Shown here: in pieces, positions 1 through 6,963 of the stretch | Numbering within the stretch: the stretch's first letter is position 1 | Layout: each line of letters opens with the position of its first letter | From: Flavobacteriales bacterium | GTDB lineage: Bacteria; Bacteroidota; Bacteroidia; Flavobacteriales_E; Vicingaceae | Reading direction: 5' to 3' | Length of the DNA stretch: 9,603 bases | Assembly: GCA_029262915.1 (NCBI GenBank) | Contig: JAJCYN010000384.1 | Coordinates: forward strand, 1 to 9,603 | Made by a program: the position numbers and the translations under genes | Notes under the pieces: model-generated | The model's input: only the letters and a program-made list of their open reading frames with translations | The model's database searches: none | Told to the model about the DNA's origin: nothing

Positions 1-2
1 GG

Positions 3-233
3 TTATTCGAATTTGAAAAATCTATCCTGAAATTTATTAGAACAAAAATTCCAAAGATTAATACAAAACAAGAGATTATAACTGCTTTTAACGAATTAAA
101 AATAGAATTAAAAGAAATAACAAAAGACACTTATGAAAACAAAGTATTAGATTATTTTGATATTATTAGTTGGTTAGAGAGCAAAATAAAAGGAGAAGCA
201 TACCTGAAGGTTTTAAAAGAAAGAATAACCTAA
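3..233 (+). CDS. C-terminal end of an unrecognised protein (5' truncated by window edge)
   Basis: An open frame runs from the window edge to a TAA at 231-233 and gives 76 residues. It has normal low-GC coding character: Lys, Glu and Ile are abundant and there are no internal stops. The visible part is highly charged and predicted helical. It ends in an aromatic/hydrophobic stretch (YFDIISWLESKI, roughly residues 52-63 of the visible part) followed by a short basic-acidic tail. There is no signal peptide, membrane segment or catalytic motif in the visible portion. I do not recognise the family. The next gene on the same strand starts 84 bp downstream, so co-transcription is possible but not shown. 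Confidence 0.7.
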   Translation, partial: LFEFEKSILKFIRTKIPKINTKQEIITAFNELKIELKEITKDTYENKVLDYFDIISWLESKIKGEAYLKVLKERIT

Positions 234-317
234 AATTCGAAAAATACAACTTTCTTTATTTACCAACAACTATTTTATTTTTTACTTTTAAGCTTTGAAA
301 GTATAATGCATTAAAAA

Positions 318-851
318 ATGAAAAACACTTTAATGATATTGGCTCATCCAAATTTGGAAGCCTCCATAGGAAATAAAATAATTAGTGAATCTGTTGCTCA
401 ATTTAGTAATGCTGAAGTGAGAGATTTGACTAAACTTTATCCTGATTTTAAAATTAATGTAGAAGCAGAACAACAAGCCTTATTGAAAGCCGATTTAATT
501 ATATTTCAATATCCTTTATATTGGTTGGCTACTCCTGCCATTTTAAAAGAATGGATAGATAAAGTATTAACGTATGGTTTTGCTTTTGGTGAAGGCTCAT
601 ACAATTTAGAAGGTAAAAAAATAATGTGTTCTTACACAACAGGAAGTTCAAAAGATGGTTATACCAGTGATTTTATTAAACAAACTGTTTTTCCATTTCA
701 AGGAACTGCCGATTTTTGTAAAATGGAATATTTAACAACTATGACTTGTCACGGAATAATGTATATGCCTGGAGCTGATAAAACTCCTTTAGAAGAAATT
801 GCGAAAGAGTATAGTGGTAGGCTAACTGCTTTTATTGAGAGTTTAAATTAA
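318..851 (+). CDS. NAD(P)H-dependent oxidoreductase, flavodoxin-like fold (KefF/MdaB/YwrO type)
   Basis: This 177-residue soluble cytoplasmic protein has the length of the Flavodoxin_2 quinone-reductase family. Residues 4-16 (TLMILAHPNLEAS) form the first beta strand and FMN phosphate-binding loop, with the family's HP and Ser. Residues 64-91 hold the family signature around the flavin and active site: QYPLYW at 64-69, TPAILKEWID at 72-81, and YGFAFG at 86-91. Members carry FMN or FAD and pass two electrons from NAD(P)H to quinones or similar electrophiles. Some (KefF) act as ancillary subunits of glutathione-gated K+ efflux. No KefC-like transporter is visible here, so a general quinone/xenobiotic reductase role is more likely. 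The ATG at 318 fits the conserved N-terminus exactly. No Shine-Dalgarno sequence precedes it, as is normal in Bacteroidota. The specific substrate cannot be told from sequence. Confidence 0.92.
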   Translation: MKNTLMILAHPNLEASIGNKIISESVAQFSNAEVRDLTKLYPDFKINVEAEQQALLKADLIIFQYPLYWLATPAILKEWIDKVLTYGFAFGEGSYNLEGKKIMCSYTTGSSKDGYTSDFIKQTVFPFQGTADFCKMEYLTTMTCHGIMYMPGADKTPLEEIAKEYSGRLTAFIESLN

Positions 852-1080
852 ACATTAATAAATAGCGAAAGTTTATAATTAACTCAAGTATTAGCTTGTT
901 CAACATAAATTGGATGTAATACTAATCTTGTGTTTTTATCTAAAAAAACCTAATTGAAAGAATTTAAATCGAATAGAGCAGATAAATTGGGTAAAGCTCT
1001 TGTAGCATTTATCTTAACATTTTAAAGAAATCCTGTAATTGCTAATAGAGATACTATAAGTATTTTTATTATTCATTTTT

Positions 1081-1998
1081 TTAATTTTTAATGCAACGGA
1101 TTGAAAACCCATTTGCTCTATTGGCGGCAAAGCTAAAAGCTGTACTACTATTATAACGTAAGTACCAGGCGTTAACACCACTAACGGTACTGGTTCCATA
1201 GGCACCTCGGGTGCCTACCAGGGTGAACGTACTAGTAATACTACGAAAACCGCCAACGGTTAGTTTTAAAGGAGAACCAAAAGCTCCGGCTGTATTATTA
1301 GTACTCCAGCTCAAGCGTTCTGCATTTAATTCTACCTCGGTTGGAACTCGGTAACCTGTTGGACAAGGATTGTTAATACCCATTACTCCTTGCCATAAAA
1401 GACTGTTTTGAGGATTTCGCCAATCCCCGGGAAGTACACCTATTGTTATAAAATTACCGTGTCCTGGTGTATCAGTTGTACTTAACGTAGCTGTTGTACC
1501 ACTTGTCCGCTTTTCGTGCCCATCAGAGCATCTGCCCCATTGGTATAAATCGCCATAAGCTGCTGCATCGGTACTGCTTGTAGCTACTTGGCTAGCTCCT
1601 AAGTTCCTGTCCATCCATATTCTGCCCCCTCCAGAAACAACTTCTATAACGGGAATTACAGTACCACCACAAGGAAAAACAAAACATCCTCCATTATTTG
1701 TAGCAAGTGTAGGACAAGTGCCTATTTCTAAATTGCCACTAACTGAACTATTAATAGTTAAGAGTGCTCCTGATCCTGATTGAATATCAATAGTATTACA
1801 ATGAGCTATTCCGGTGATAATGGGATCATTAGCAACATTAGGTATAACTACATTGTGTACACAAGTTGGTATTAAGTTTAAACTCCAGTTGCATGCTTTA
1901 TGCCAATCGCTATCGGTTGCTCCTGTCCAAGTGTTAGTTTGGGTAAAAGCTGAAATGTAAGTAGATAGTATTATTACAGATATAAGTAATTTTTTCAT
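1081..1998 (-). CDS. Exported protein with Fibrobacter succinogenes major paralogous domain
   Basis: This 305-residue protein has a Sec signal peptide: Lys at 3-4, a hydrophobic core at about 5-18, and likely cleavage near residue 20-21. Residues 23-95 form a Trp/Asn/Pro-rich all-beta module (TWTGATDSDW, then NW..N.IP) seen at the front of many Bacteroidota surface proteins. Residues 124-304 are a Fib_succ_major domain. Recognisable blocks are IWMDRNLGASQVATSS at 127-142, YGDLYQWGR at 148-156, a central NPCPTGYRVPTEVE at 210-223, and a closing GFSIRCIKN at 297-305. Several cysteines (36, 46, 67, 95, 105, 110, 157, 212, 302) suggest disulfides outside the cytoplasm. No type IX secretion C-terminal sorting domain or lipobox is seen. 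It lies 19 bp downstream of the S74-domain gene and very probably shares its mRNA. The function of the domain is unknown; surface exposure is inferred. Base composition rises well above that of neighbouring genes towards the 3' end. Confidence 0.88.
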   Translation of the reverse strand: MKKLLISVIILSTYISAFTQTNTWTGATDSDWHKACNWSLNLIPTCVHNVVIPNVANDPIITGIAHCNTIDIQSGSGALLTINSSVSGNLEIGTCPTLATNNGGCFVFPCGGTVIPVIEVVSGGGRIWMDRNLGASQVATSSTDAAAYGDLYQWGRCSDGHEKRTSGTTATLSTTDTPGHGNFITIGVLPGDWRNPQNSLLWQGVMGINNPCPTGYRVPTEVELNAERLSWSTNNTAGAFGSPLKLTVGGFRSITSTFTLVGTRGAYGTSTVSGVNAWYLRYNSSTAFSFAANRANGFSIRCIKN

Positions 1999-2017
1999 TT
2001 TATATTTATTTAAAATA

Positions 2018-3277
2018 TTACCGATTAGTAATAACTGTGTTTTCTTCCTTTAATATTAGTTGGTTTATCATTGCTTTTAATGTACCTAAATCTGATTGCA
2101 CATTAGATAATTGAGCTTGTTGAAGTGTTAATTTTGTCTTTTGGGTTTGAATAACGCTTTCTTGTTCCTTAATGGCTTCGATAAGTAGAGCCACCAACTT
2201 AGCATACTCTATTGATTTATATCCCTCTTCATCAGTGTTTACTACTTCTGGAATTACTTTTTCCATTTCTTGTGCTATTATACCCATTTGATTGGTGGTA
2301 TCCATATCTAATTCAGTTTTCCAATCAAAATAAACACCTCTTAATGCCAAGACTTTTATCAATGCATTATCTATGGTTGCAATATTCTCTTTTAAGCGTT
2401 CATCAGAAGTTTCTGTAATACCATCTGATTTTATTTTGCCAATAACATGTAGTTTAAAAGTGGGATTTGTTGTTCCTATTCCGACATCACCATCTGTTTG
2501 TATTCTCATTTTTTCGAGATTGTTAATTCGAAATGCTGTATAATTGTCTTTAGCTGCCAAATAAGACCATTGGCCATCTCCATCTAACAGTCCAAAATTT
2601 GCTCCATTTCCAGAACCATATACTCTACCATATTGAGTGTTTTGAAGATCTCTGAAAATCATCTGAGTAATTGTGCTATGTGCACCACTCCAATACAAAG
2701 CAGAACTATTATCGCCAATTAGATTTTGAGAAGTACCGAATAAGATTGTTCTACCGTCTGTTCGTATGTTTCCAGTTGTATGAAGAGATTGGGAGGGATT
2801 CGTTGTTCCTATCCCTACGTTCCCTCCAGATTGTACCCTTATTTTTTCGGTGTTGTTAGTTTTAATAACCCAATCTTGAGCATCGGTGGTTCCAATAAAG
2901 TTAGTTGCTGGATTGGTTCCTGAATTGCCTAATAAAGCCCAATCGTTACTTGGAGTTCCTCCTGTCATAAATCGAATCCAAACTGGAGCAGCGGGTGTTC
3001 CTGAATTATAATAATATCCTACTCCATCTGGTAATCCAGCATTGGTATTGTAAATTAACAAACTCGTAGCAGGGCTAGCAATTGTTGCGGCATCGCTAAC
3101 TCCTGTTAAAGCAATACGAGGAACCAAAAAACCTTTATTGGTAAAATCCACATCCAATCCAGCAGAAAGGTTTGGTGCTATACCTGTAGCGTTGACACCT
3201 ATGTTTTGTGCACTTGAGTTGAACGTTGAAAGTACAAAGAGGAAAATTATTGTTAATTGTAAGCTTTTCTTTTTCAT
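2018..3277 (-). CDS. Exported surface/tail-fibre-like protein with C-terminal S74 intramolecular chaperone domain
   Basis: This 419-residue protein has a Sec signal peptide (KKK at 2-4, hydrophobic 8-17, likely cleavage after SSAQ, residue 24). Residues 25-103 are the common Bacteroidota N-terminal module (LDVDFTNKGFLVPRIALTG at 41-59, then a YYYNSG...W patch). Two related repeats follow at about 143-175 and 254-286, each with EK.R.Q, a VGIGTTNP core and a LH..G.I..DG tail. Residues 290-371 are the S74 chaperone-of-endosialidase domain: TSDERLKENI at 290-299 and MGIIAQEMEKVIPEVV at 331-346. Residues 367-410 are predicted coiled coil, consistent with a trimer. S74 domains help beta-helical fibres trimerise and then cut themselves off; Ser291 and Lys296 have the spacing of the known Ser-Lys dyad. 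It is the first gene of a probable two-gene operon with the Fib_succ_major gene. A phage origin is possible, but the signal peptide and setting favour a cell-surface adhesin-like product. Confidence 0.9.
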   Translation of the reverse strand: MKKKSLQLTIIFLFVLSTFNSSAQNIGVNATGIAPNLSAGLDVDFTNKGFLVPRIALTGVSDAATIASPATSLLIYNTNAGLPDGVGYYYNSGTPAAPVWIRFMTGGTPSNDWALLGNSGTNPATNFIGTTDAQDWVIKTNNTEKIRVQSGGNVGIGTTNPSQSLHTTGNIRTDGRTILFGTSQNLIGDNSSALYWSGAHSTITQMIFRDLQNTQYGRVYGSGNGANFGLLDGDGQWSYLAAKDNYTAFRINNLEKMRIQTDGDVGIGTTNPTFKLHVIGKIKSDGITETSDERLKENIATIDNALIKVLALRGVYFDWKTELDMDTTNQMGIIAQEMEKVIPEVVNTDEEGYKSIEYAKLVALLIEAIKEQESVIQTQKTKLTLQQAQLSNVQSDLGTLKAMINQLILKEENTVITNR

Positions 3278-3309
3278 AAGGCGTGAATTATTTCTTAATT
3301 ACTCAGTTT

Positions 3310-3317
3310 CAAACATA
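3310..3317 (-). promoter_or_regulatory. Candidate Bacteroidota -7 box (TATGTTTG) for the surface-protein operon
   Basis: On the minus strand the sequence is TATGTTTG, an exact match to the TAnnTTTG -7 consensus of the Bacteroidota primary sigma factor. It lies about 32 bp before the ATG at 3277, giving a short leader. The expected TTTG -33 element is absent at the usual 19-nt spacing (GAGT is there instead), so expression may depend on an activator. The large palindrome at 3339-3383 sits immediately upstream, where such a protein could bind. A match of this length will also occur by chance in AT-rich DNA. Confidence 0.4.
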
Positions 3318-3338
3318 GGTAGATTAGCAAATAATAAC

Positions 3339-3383
3339 TCCATACCCAAGTATGAAAACGGAGTTTTCATACTTGGGTATGGA
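3339..3383. repeat. Perfect 21-bp inverted repeat with 3-nt loop; terminator, attenuator or tandem operator
   Basis: The arms at 3339-3359 and 3363-3383 are exactly complementary and are separated by GGA. Each arm itself contains a shorter palindrome: CATAC-CCAA-GTATG at 3341-3354 and CATAC-TTGG-GTATG at 3368-3381, with centres 27 bp apart. Read on the minus strand, the hairpin starts 25 nt after the stop codon of the TPR/LuxR gene. It is followed by a T-rich but interrupted stretch (GTTATTATTTG), so it could end that transcript. On the plus strand it is followed by A residues, which does not fit a terminator. Its position just upstream of the surface operon's candidate -7 box also fits a regulatory site. 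The structure is certain; the function is inferred. Confidence 0.75.
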
Positions 3384-3408
3384 AAAAAATAAGGAAATAA
3401 AGTGGTAG

Positions 3409-4665
3409 TTATTCCTCTTCTTGTATAATTTCAGCAATTTTTATTACAAGGGAAATCCTTTTATTTTGAGTGGCTTCTTTAATATTAAAAAGTTCATACA
3501 TTTTTGTAAACGAAGATTTAACACCTGGAATACTTAAATATATCGTTTCTGCAATTTGTTTGTTTGAAATAATAGGATTTAGATAAATGGTCTTTAATAT
3601 TTTAAAATCAGTTTCATTTAATTTTCCTTTACAATATCGTTCTATTTTTAGCTTATTAATAGGAATTTCTTGTTTTTGATGAGAGCTAATAAATTTATCT
3701 ACTAAAGTTTCTGTCTTTATTAATTTTAATTTATTTAATAACTTTTCAACTTCTTCTTCTTTTCTTTTTTTATAATTTTTTTGGTTAAGAAAAAAAAGTA
3801 CGATCAAAACTCCTAAAAAACAGAGTGCTCCAAAAAGACCATATTGTTTATATTTTTGAGCTTCTATTTCTTTTAACAAAAGTGTATTTTTATGTTCTTT
3901 CTTTTTTATATTAAATTCCACTTGTTTCCTAGCTGATTCTTCAGATTTTTTTCTGCTAATAATTTTCGACAGCTTTATGAGACTTTGATAATATTCATTT
4001 GCCTTATCATATTGTTTTTTAGCAAAATAATTATTAACTAGATCAACATAATTATCTAATAACCTATCTTCGTCATTTAGTTTTTTTGCTATTTTTAAAG
4101 AACTAATAAAATAGCTTTCTGCTTTGTTGTATTCTTTTAAACAATAATAGACCTCTCCAATATTATTCAATTGATTTGCAATACCATTGTCATGCTGTTT
4201 TTCATAAAATAATTCTAAAGATTTTTTATGATAGTTTAATGCTTTTTGATATTCTTTTTTTTCAACATAAACTAGTCCAATGTTACTATAGCTATTTGCT
4301 ATTTGCGTTGGGTTATCTAGTTTTTTTCTTATTTTCAATGCCAAACCAAAATACTTCAATGCATTTTCAAAATCTTTTTGATGATAGTAGGATCCCCCTA
4401 CATAGTTATATATGCCTGCTATATATTTATATAGACCTGCTATAGTATCTGCTTTTTGTGCAGTAGTATCAATATTAGCAAGTACTTGGTGAAAAATTGT
4501 TCTTGCCTTATTAAAATCTCCTGTTAGAAAAAATGTTTTTCCGTAAACAAATAAAGTTGAATCTATTACTGATTTTTCTACATTATTATTAGTTGGTTGG
4601 CTTTTTATTGTTGTTGCAAAAAATGTAACTACAAATAATAAGAGATAAGTTTTTAGTAACATCAT
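3409..4665 (-). CDS. Transmembrane TPR protein with C-terminal LuxR-like HTH (one-component regulator)
   Basis: This 418-residue protein has an N-terminal signal peptide (residues 1-22). A tetratricopeptide repeat array follows at about 40-235; clear repeat units start near residues 83, 123, 163 and 203, with the usual Y..G...A...Y pattern, for example NSYSNIGLVYVEKKEYQKAL at 124-143. Charged coiled coil occupies 236-272, one membrane helix 275-294 (GLFGALCFLGVLIVLFFLNQ), a cytoplasmic coiled coil 296-325, and a winged or LuxR/GerE-like helix-turn-helix about 345-412 (NKQIAETIYLSIPGVKSSF at 368-386). The implied topology is a periplasmic TPR sensor and a cytoplasmic DNA-binding output, a design common in Bacteroidota. 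It starts with two consecutive Met codons; the outer one is given. It lies between ppk1 and the surface operon on the same strand, so the surface operon is a plausible target. No phosphoacceptor or kinase domain is present. The effector ligand is unknown. Confidence 0.85.
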   Translation of the reverse strand: MMLLKTYLLLFVVTFFATTIKSQPTNNNVEKSVIDSTLFVYGKTFFLTGDFNKARTIFHQVLANIDTTAQKADTIAGLYKYIAGIYNYVGGSYYHQKDFENALKYFGLALKIRKKLDNPTQIANSYSNIGLVYVEKKEYQKALNYHKKSLELFYEKQHDNGIANQLNNIGEVYYCLKEYNKAESYFISSLKIAKKLNDEDRLLDNYVDLVNNYFAKKQYDKANEYYQSLIKLSKIISRKKSEESARKQVEFNIKKKEHKNTLLLKEIEAQKYKQYGLFGALCFLGVLIVLFFLNQKNYKKRKEEEVEKLLNKLKLIKTETLVDKFISSHQKQEIPINKLKIERYCKGKLNETDFKILKTIYLNPIISNKQIAETIYLSIPGVKSSFTKMYELFNIKEATQNKRISLVIKIAEIIQEEE

Positions 4666-4761
4666 ACAAAGAACGTGAAAAAAACTAAATGTTAATTAGA
4701 AATTATTAATCTCGGAATTTATACCTTCCAATCGAACTATTCTTCTTACAGACTCAAGCAT

Positions 4762-4785
4762 TAACCTTATCCTTCGATAAGGTTA
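4762..4785. repeat. 10-bp-arm hairpin between ppk1 and the TPR regulator (dispersed-repeat-like)
   Basis: TAACCTTATC at 4762-4771 and GATAAGGTTA at 4776-4785 are exact complements around a CTTC loop. On the minus strand the hairpin begins 28 nt after the ppk1 stop and is preceded by GTCATCC. It has no run of T residues after it, so a classical intrinsic terminator is doubtful. The look of the element (TCATCC, then a palindrome with a GAAG loop) resembles short palindromic intergenic repeats that recur across many bacterial genomes. That resemblance is from memory and needs a genome search. Confidence 0.65.
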
Positions 4786-4813
4786 GGATGACAGTTAATC
4801 TAAAATGAAGTAT

Positions 4814-6847
4814 TTACTTTATCTTTTCCTCCAAATAACGATAAAAATCAAACTGAGCTCTTACTTTCTTTTTTGCTATTGATTTTTTATAAGGATTACT
4901 TTGAGTCATATTTAATCGCCTTGTTTTTACATTATCTTTTAGTTGCAATTTAATCAGTTTTTTAATTTCCTTTTTAGCGTTTTTATCTAAGATTGGAAAA
5001 CCGACTTCTACTCGATGGCTTAGGTTTCTTTTCATCCAATCTGCTGAAGCTAAATATAGTTTTTCATCTCCATCATTGTTAAAAATATAAATTCTTCCGT
5101 GTTCTAAATAACGATCTATAATACTAATTACTTTAATGTTTTTACTCATTTCCTCCACTCCAGGAATTAAACAACAGATTCCTCGAACAATAATGGTAAT
5201 CTTAACTCCAGCATTACTTGCTTCATACAGTTTTTTAATCATTTGTCTATCTTCCAAACTGTTCATTTTTAAAGTCATTTTACCAATTTTTCCTTCCTGA
5301 ACAAGTTTAATTTCATTGTCAATTAACGCTTCAAACTGAGTTCGCATACTAAAAGGTGCAACCAACAATTGCTTAAATTCTGGTGATTTATTTTTTCCGA
5401 TTAAAAAATTAAATACACCTTCTAAATCTTTGGTTAACGCTTTGTTTTTGGTTAACAATGCGTGGTCGCAATAAATGGTTGCAGTAGCTTCATTAAAATT
5501 ACCCGTTCCGAAATAAGCATAATTTACTAGCTTTTTATCCTCTCTTCTTTTTACCAAACAAATTTTCGAATGGACTTTCAATTCATCAAAACTGTACAAG
5601 ACATTAACTCCTGCCGCTTTCATTTTATCTCCCCAATGCATATTTAGTTCCTCATCAAAACGAGCTTTTACCTCGTTAAAGACGGTTATTTTTTTTCCTT
5701 TTTTAACTGCACCAATTAGTGCTTTACAAACTCTAGACTCTTCAGCAACACGATACAGTGTAATGTTTATCTCTTCTACTTTTTCATCTACAGCAGCTTC
5801 TTCTATAAACTCCAAAACGTGATTATAATTCTGATATGGAAAATGCAACATAAAATCCTTCTCAGTAATTGCATCAAAATAAGAAGGATAATCTTTAAGT
5901 GTTGGATGATTTAATGTATCCAATGGTTCGTAAAATAGTTTATCATTATCTGGAACAGGAAAACCAAAGAAATCGTTAAAATTATGGTATCGCCCTCCAG
6001 GAATTAGTTCATCTTTTTTTACTCCTAATTTCTTACGGAATATTTTTAGCATTTCTTTTGGCATTTTTTCATCATACAAAAACCGCGAAGGATCACCAAT
6101 TTTACGTTTATGTAAACTTGTAGATATCCTTTCCTCTATTGTTTCTGCAATTTCTTCTTCTAAATACAATTCAGCATCACGAGTTAATTTAACAGCATAG
6201 CATTGTGATATTTCAGTTTCTGGAAACAATTTATGAATGAACAAACGCATTACATCAGAAAGTTGAATAATAACTTCCTCTCCTTTTTGACTTGGCAACA
6301 CGGTAAATCTACCTGCTTTACTTGTTGGAATATTGACTAAATAATAAGATTTTTCAGCTTCGTTATTGGTAATTTCTATGGTTAAATAAAGTCCTTTATT
6401 TTTTAAAAAGGTTTTCTTCTTTTCTTTTAAATCTCTTATCTCAATATGAGGTTTAACTTTTTTATCAAAGTACTTTTCTAAAAATTGGTGTTGCTCTTTA
6501 TCTATTTGATCTTGGTCAATTAAAAAAACATTTTCTTTTTCCAATAAAGGAATTAACTCTTTATTAAAAATTCTACCAAATTCAGTTTGTTGTTTATTAA
6601 CGGTTTTTTTTATCTTTTTTAAGAGCTTTTTAATTCCTGCATCCTGTTCAAGTCCTTCCGCTTTTTGTAATTTTAAAATGTGCATGTAAGAAGCTACTCT
6701 AACCCGATAAAATTCATCTAAATTAGAAGAGTAAATGGCTAAAAACCGTAAACGTTCTATTAATGGAACTTCAGGATTAATTGCTTCTTGTAACACCCTA
6801 TAATTAAAGGATAACCAACTTAATTCTCTGTCAAAATATTTTTGCAT
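4814..6847 (-). CDS. ppk1: Polyphosphate kinase 1
   Basis: This 677-residue protein matches the usual PPK1 length of about 690. PPK1 reversibly moves the gamma phosphate of ATP onto a growing inorganic polyphosphate chain through a phosphohistidine intermediate, at the cytoplasmic face of the membrane. Domains in order: N-terminal helical domain with FDRELSWLSFNYRVLQEA at 5-22 and SSNLDEFYRVRV at 40-51; head domain about 110-320 (GRYHNFNDFFGFP at 285-297); then two phospholipase-D-like catalytic domains. His426 in KVHSKICLVKRR (424-435) aligns with the autophosphorylated histidine, followed by FGTGNFNE (446-453). RGICCLIPG (555-563) and His583 in LEHGRIYIF (581-589), then SADWMKRNLSHRVEVGFPI (601-619), form the second active-site half. 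All key residues appear intact. The protein ends in a lysine-rich tail. It is divergent from the cyclase-like gene across 116 bp. No ppx exopolyphosphatase is in the window. Confidence 0.98.
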   Translation of the reverse strand: MQKYFDRELSWLSFNYRVLQEAINPEVPLIERLRFLAIYSSNLDEFYRVRVASYMHILKLQKAEGLEQDAGIKKLLKKIKKTVNKQQTEFGRIFNKELIPLLEKENVFLIDQDQIDKEQHQFLEKYFDKKVKPHIEIRDLKEKKKTFLKNKGLYLTIEITNNEAEKSYYLVNIPTSKAGRFTVLPSQKGEEVIIQLSDVMRLFIHKLFPETEISQCYAVKLTRDAELYLEEEIAETIEERISTSLHKRKIGDPSRFLYDEKMPKEMLKIFRKKLGVKKDELIPGGRYHNFNDFFGFPVPDNDKLFYEPLDTLNHPTLKDYPSYFDAITEKDFMLHFPYQNYNHVLEFIEEAAVDEKVEEINITLYRVAEESRVCKALIGAVKKGKKITVFNEVKARFDEELNMHWGDKMKAAGVNVLYSFDELKVHSKICLVKRREDKKLVNYAYFGTGNFNEATATIYCDHALLTKNKALTKDLEGVFNFLIGKNKSPEFKQLLVAPFSMRTQFEALIDNEIKLVQEGKIGKMTLKMNSLEDRQMIKKLYEASNAGVKITIIVRGICCLIPGVEEMSKNIKVISIIDRYLEHGRIYIFNNDGDEKLYLASADWMKRNLSHRVEVGFPILDKNAKKEIKKLIKLQLKDNVKTRRLNMTQSNPYKKSIAKKKVRAQFDFYRYLEEKIK

Positions 6848-6885
6848 CGTGCTTGTTTTATTTATACTCCAAATATCCTATTAAT

Positions 6886-6916
6886 CAAACTTAAAATTGG
6901 TCAATGTATAGACAAT
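6886..6916 (-). promoter_or_regulatory. Candidate ppk1 promoter (ATTG-N19-TAAGTTTG)
   Basis: On the minus strand ATTG (6913-6916) is followed after exactly 19 nt by TAAGTTTG (6886-6893). The latter is an exact match to the Bacteroidota -7 consensus TAnnTTTG; the -33 part matches TTTG at three of four bases. It would place transcription start about 30 bp before the ppk1 ATG at 6847. The spacing agreement raises confidence above a lone -7 match. Confidence 0.5.
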
Positions 6917-6919
6917 GTA
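6902..6919. repeat. Direct repeat CAATGTA x2, 11 bp apart, between ppk1 and the cyclase-like gene
   Basis: CAATGTA occurs at 6902-6908 and again at 6913-6919, start to start 11 bp, close to one helical turn. The second copy overlaps the candidate ppk1 -33 element. Same-face spacing in a divergent intergenic region is what a regulator site for one or both genes would look like. Seven bases in AT-rich DNA is weak evidence. Confidence 0.35.
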
Positions 6920-6963
6920 AGCTCTTTATTAATCGTATTTTCGCTGTACTAAAATAGTAAAAC

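Noticed and set aside
887..923. Inverted repeat AGTATTA...TAATACT as terminator of the oxidoreductase gene
   Set aside because: The 7-bp AT-only arms with a 23-nt loop and no U-tract are easily chance.
954..1025. Short plus-strand open stretch (TTG to TAA, 23 codons) between the oxidoreductase and the Fib_succ gene
   Set aside because: It is too short, preceded immediately by a stop, and has no recognisable homology; at most it is a gene remnant. The 852-1080 spacer otherwise shows nothing clear.
1014..1205. Minus-strand 63-codon frame overlapping the 3' end of the Fib_succ gene
   Set aside because: It is out of frame with a well-supported domain gene and has no family features; it is a shadow frame.
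1199..1217. GC-rich 8-bp-arm palindrome inside the Fib_succ gene
   Set aside because: It lies in conserved coding sequence (the VGTRGAYG region) and is explained by codons; there is no sign of a regulatory role.
1081..3277. Prophage tail-fibre cassette
   Set aside because: S74 domains occur in phage fibres, but both proteins carry Sec signal peptides and Bacteroidota surface modules, and no phage structural genes are nearby.
1081..3277. Type IX secretion cargo
   Set aside because: Neither protein ends with a recognisable T9SS sorting domain; one ends in the Fib_succ domain and the other in coiled coil.
3138..3392. Plus-strand 84-codon frame across the palindrome
   Set aside because: It is antisense to the signal peptide and N-terminal module of the S74 protein, and its composition fits a shadow frame.
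6936..6943. TATTTTCG as -7 box for the cyclase-like gene
   Set aside because: It mismatches the TTTG part and has no -33 element; not strong enough to annotate.
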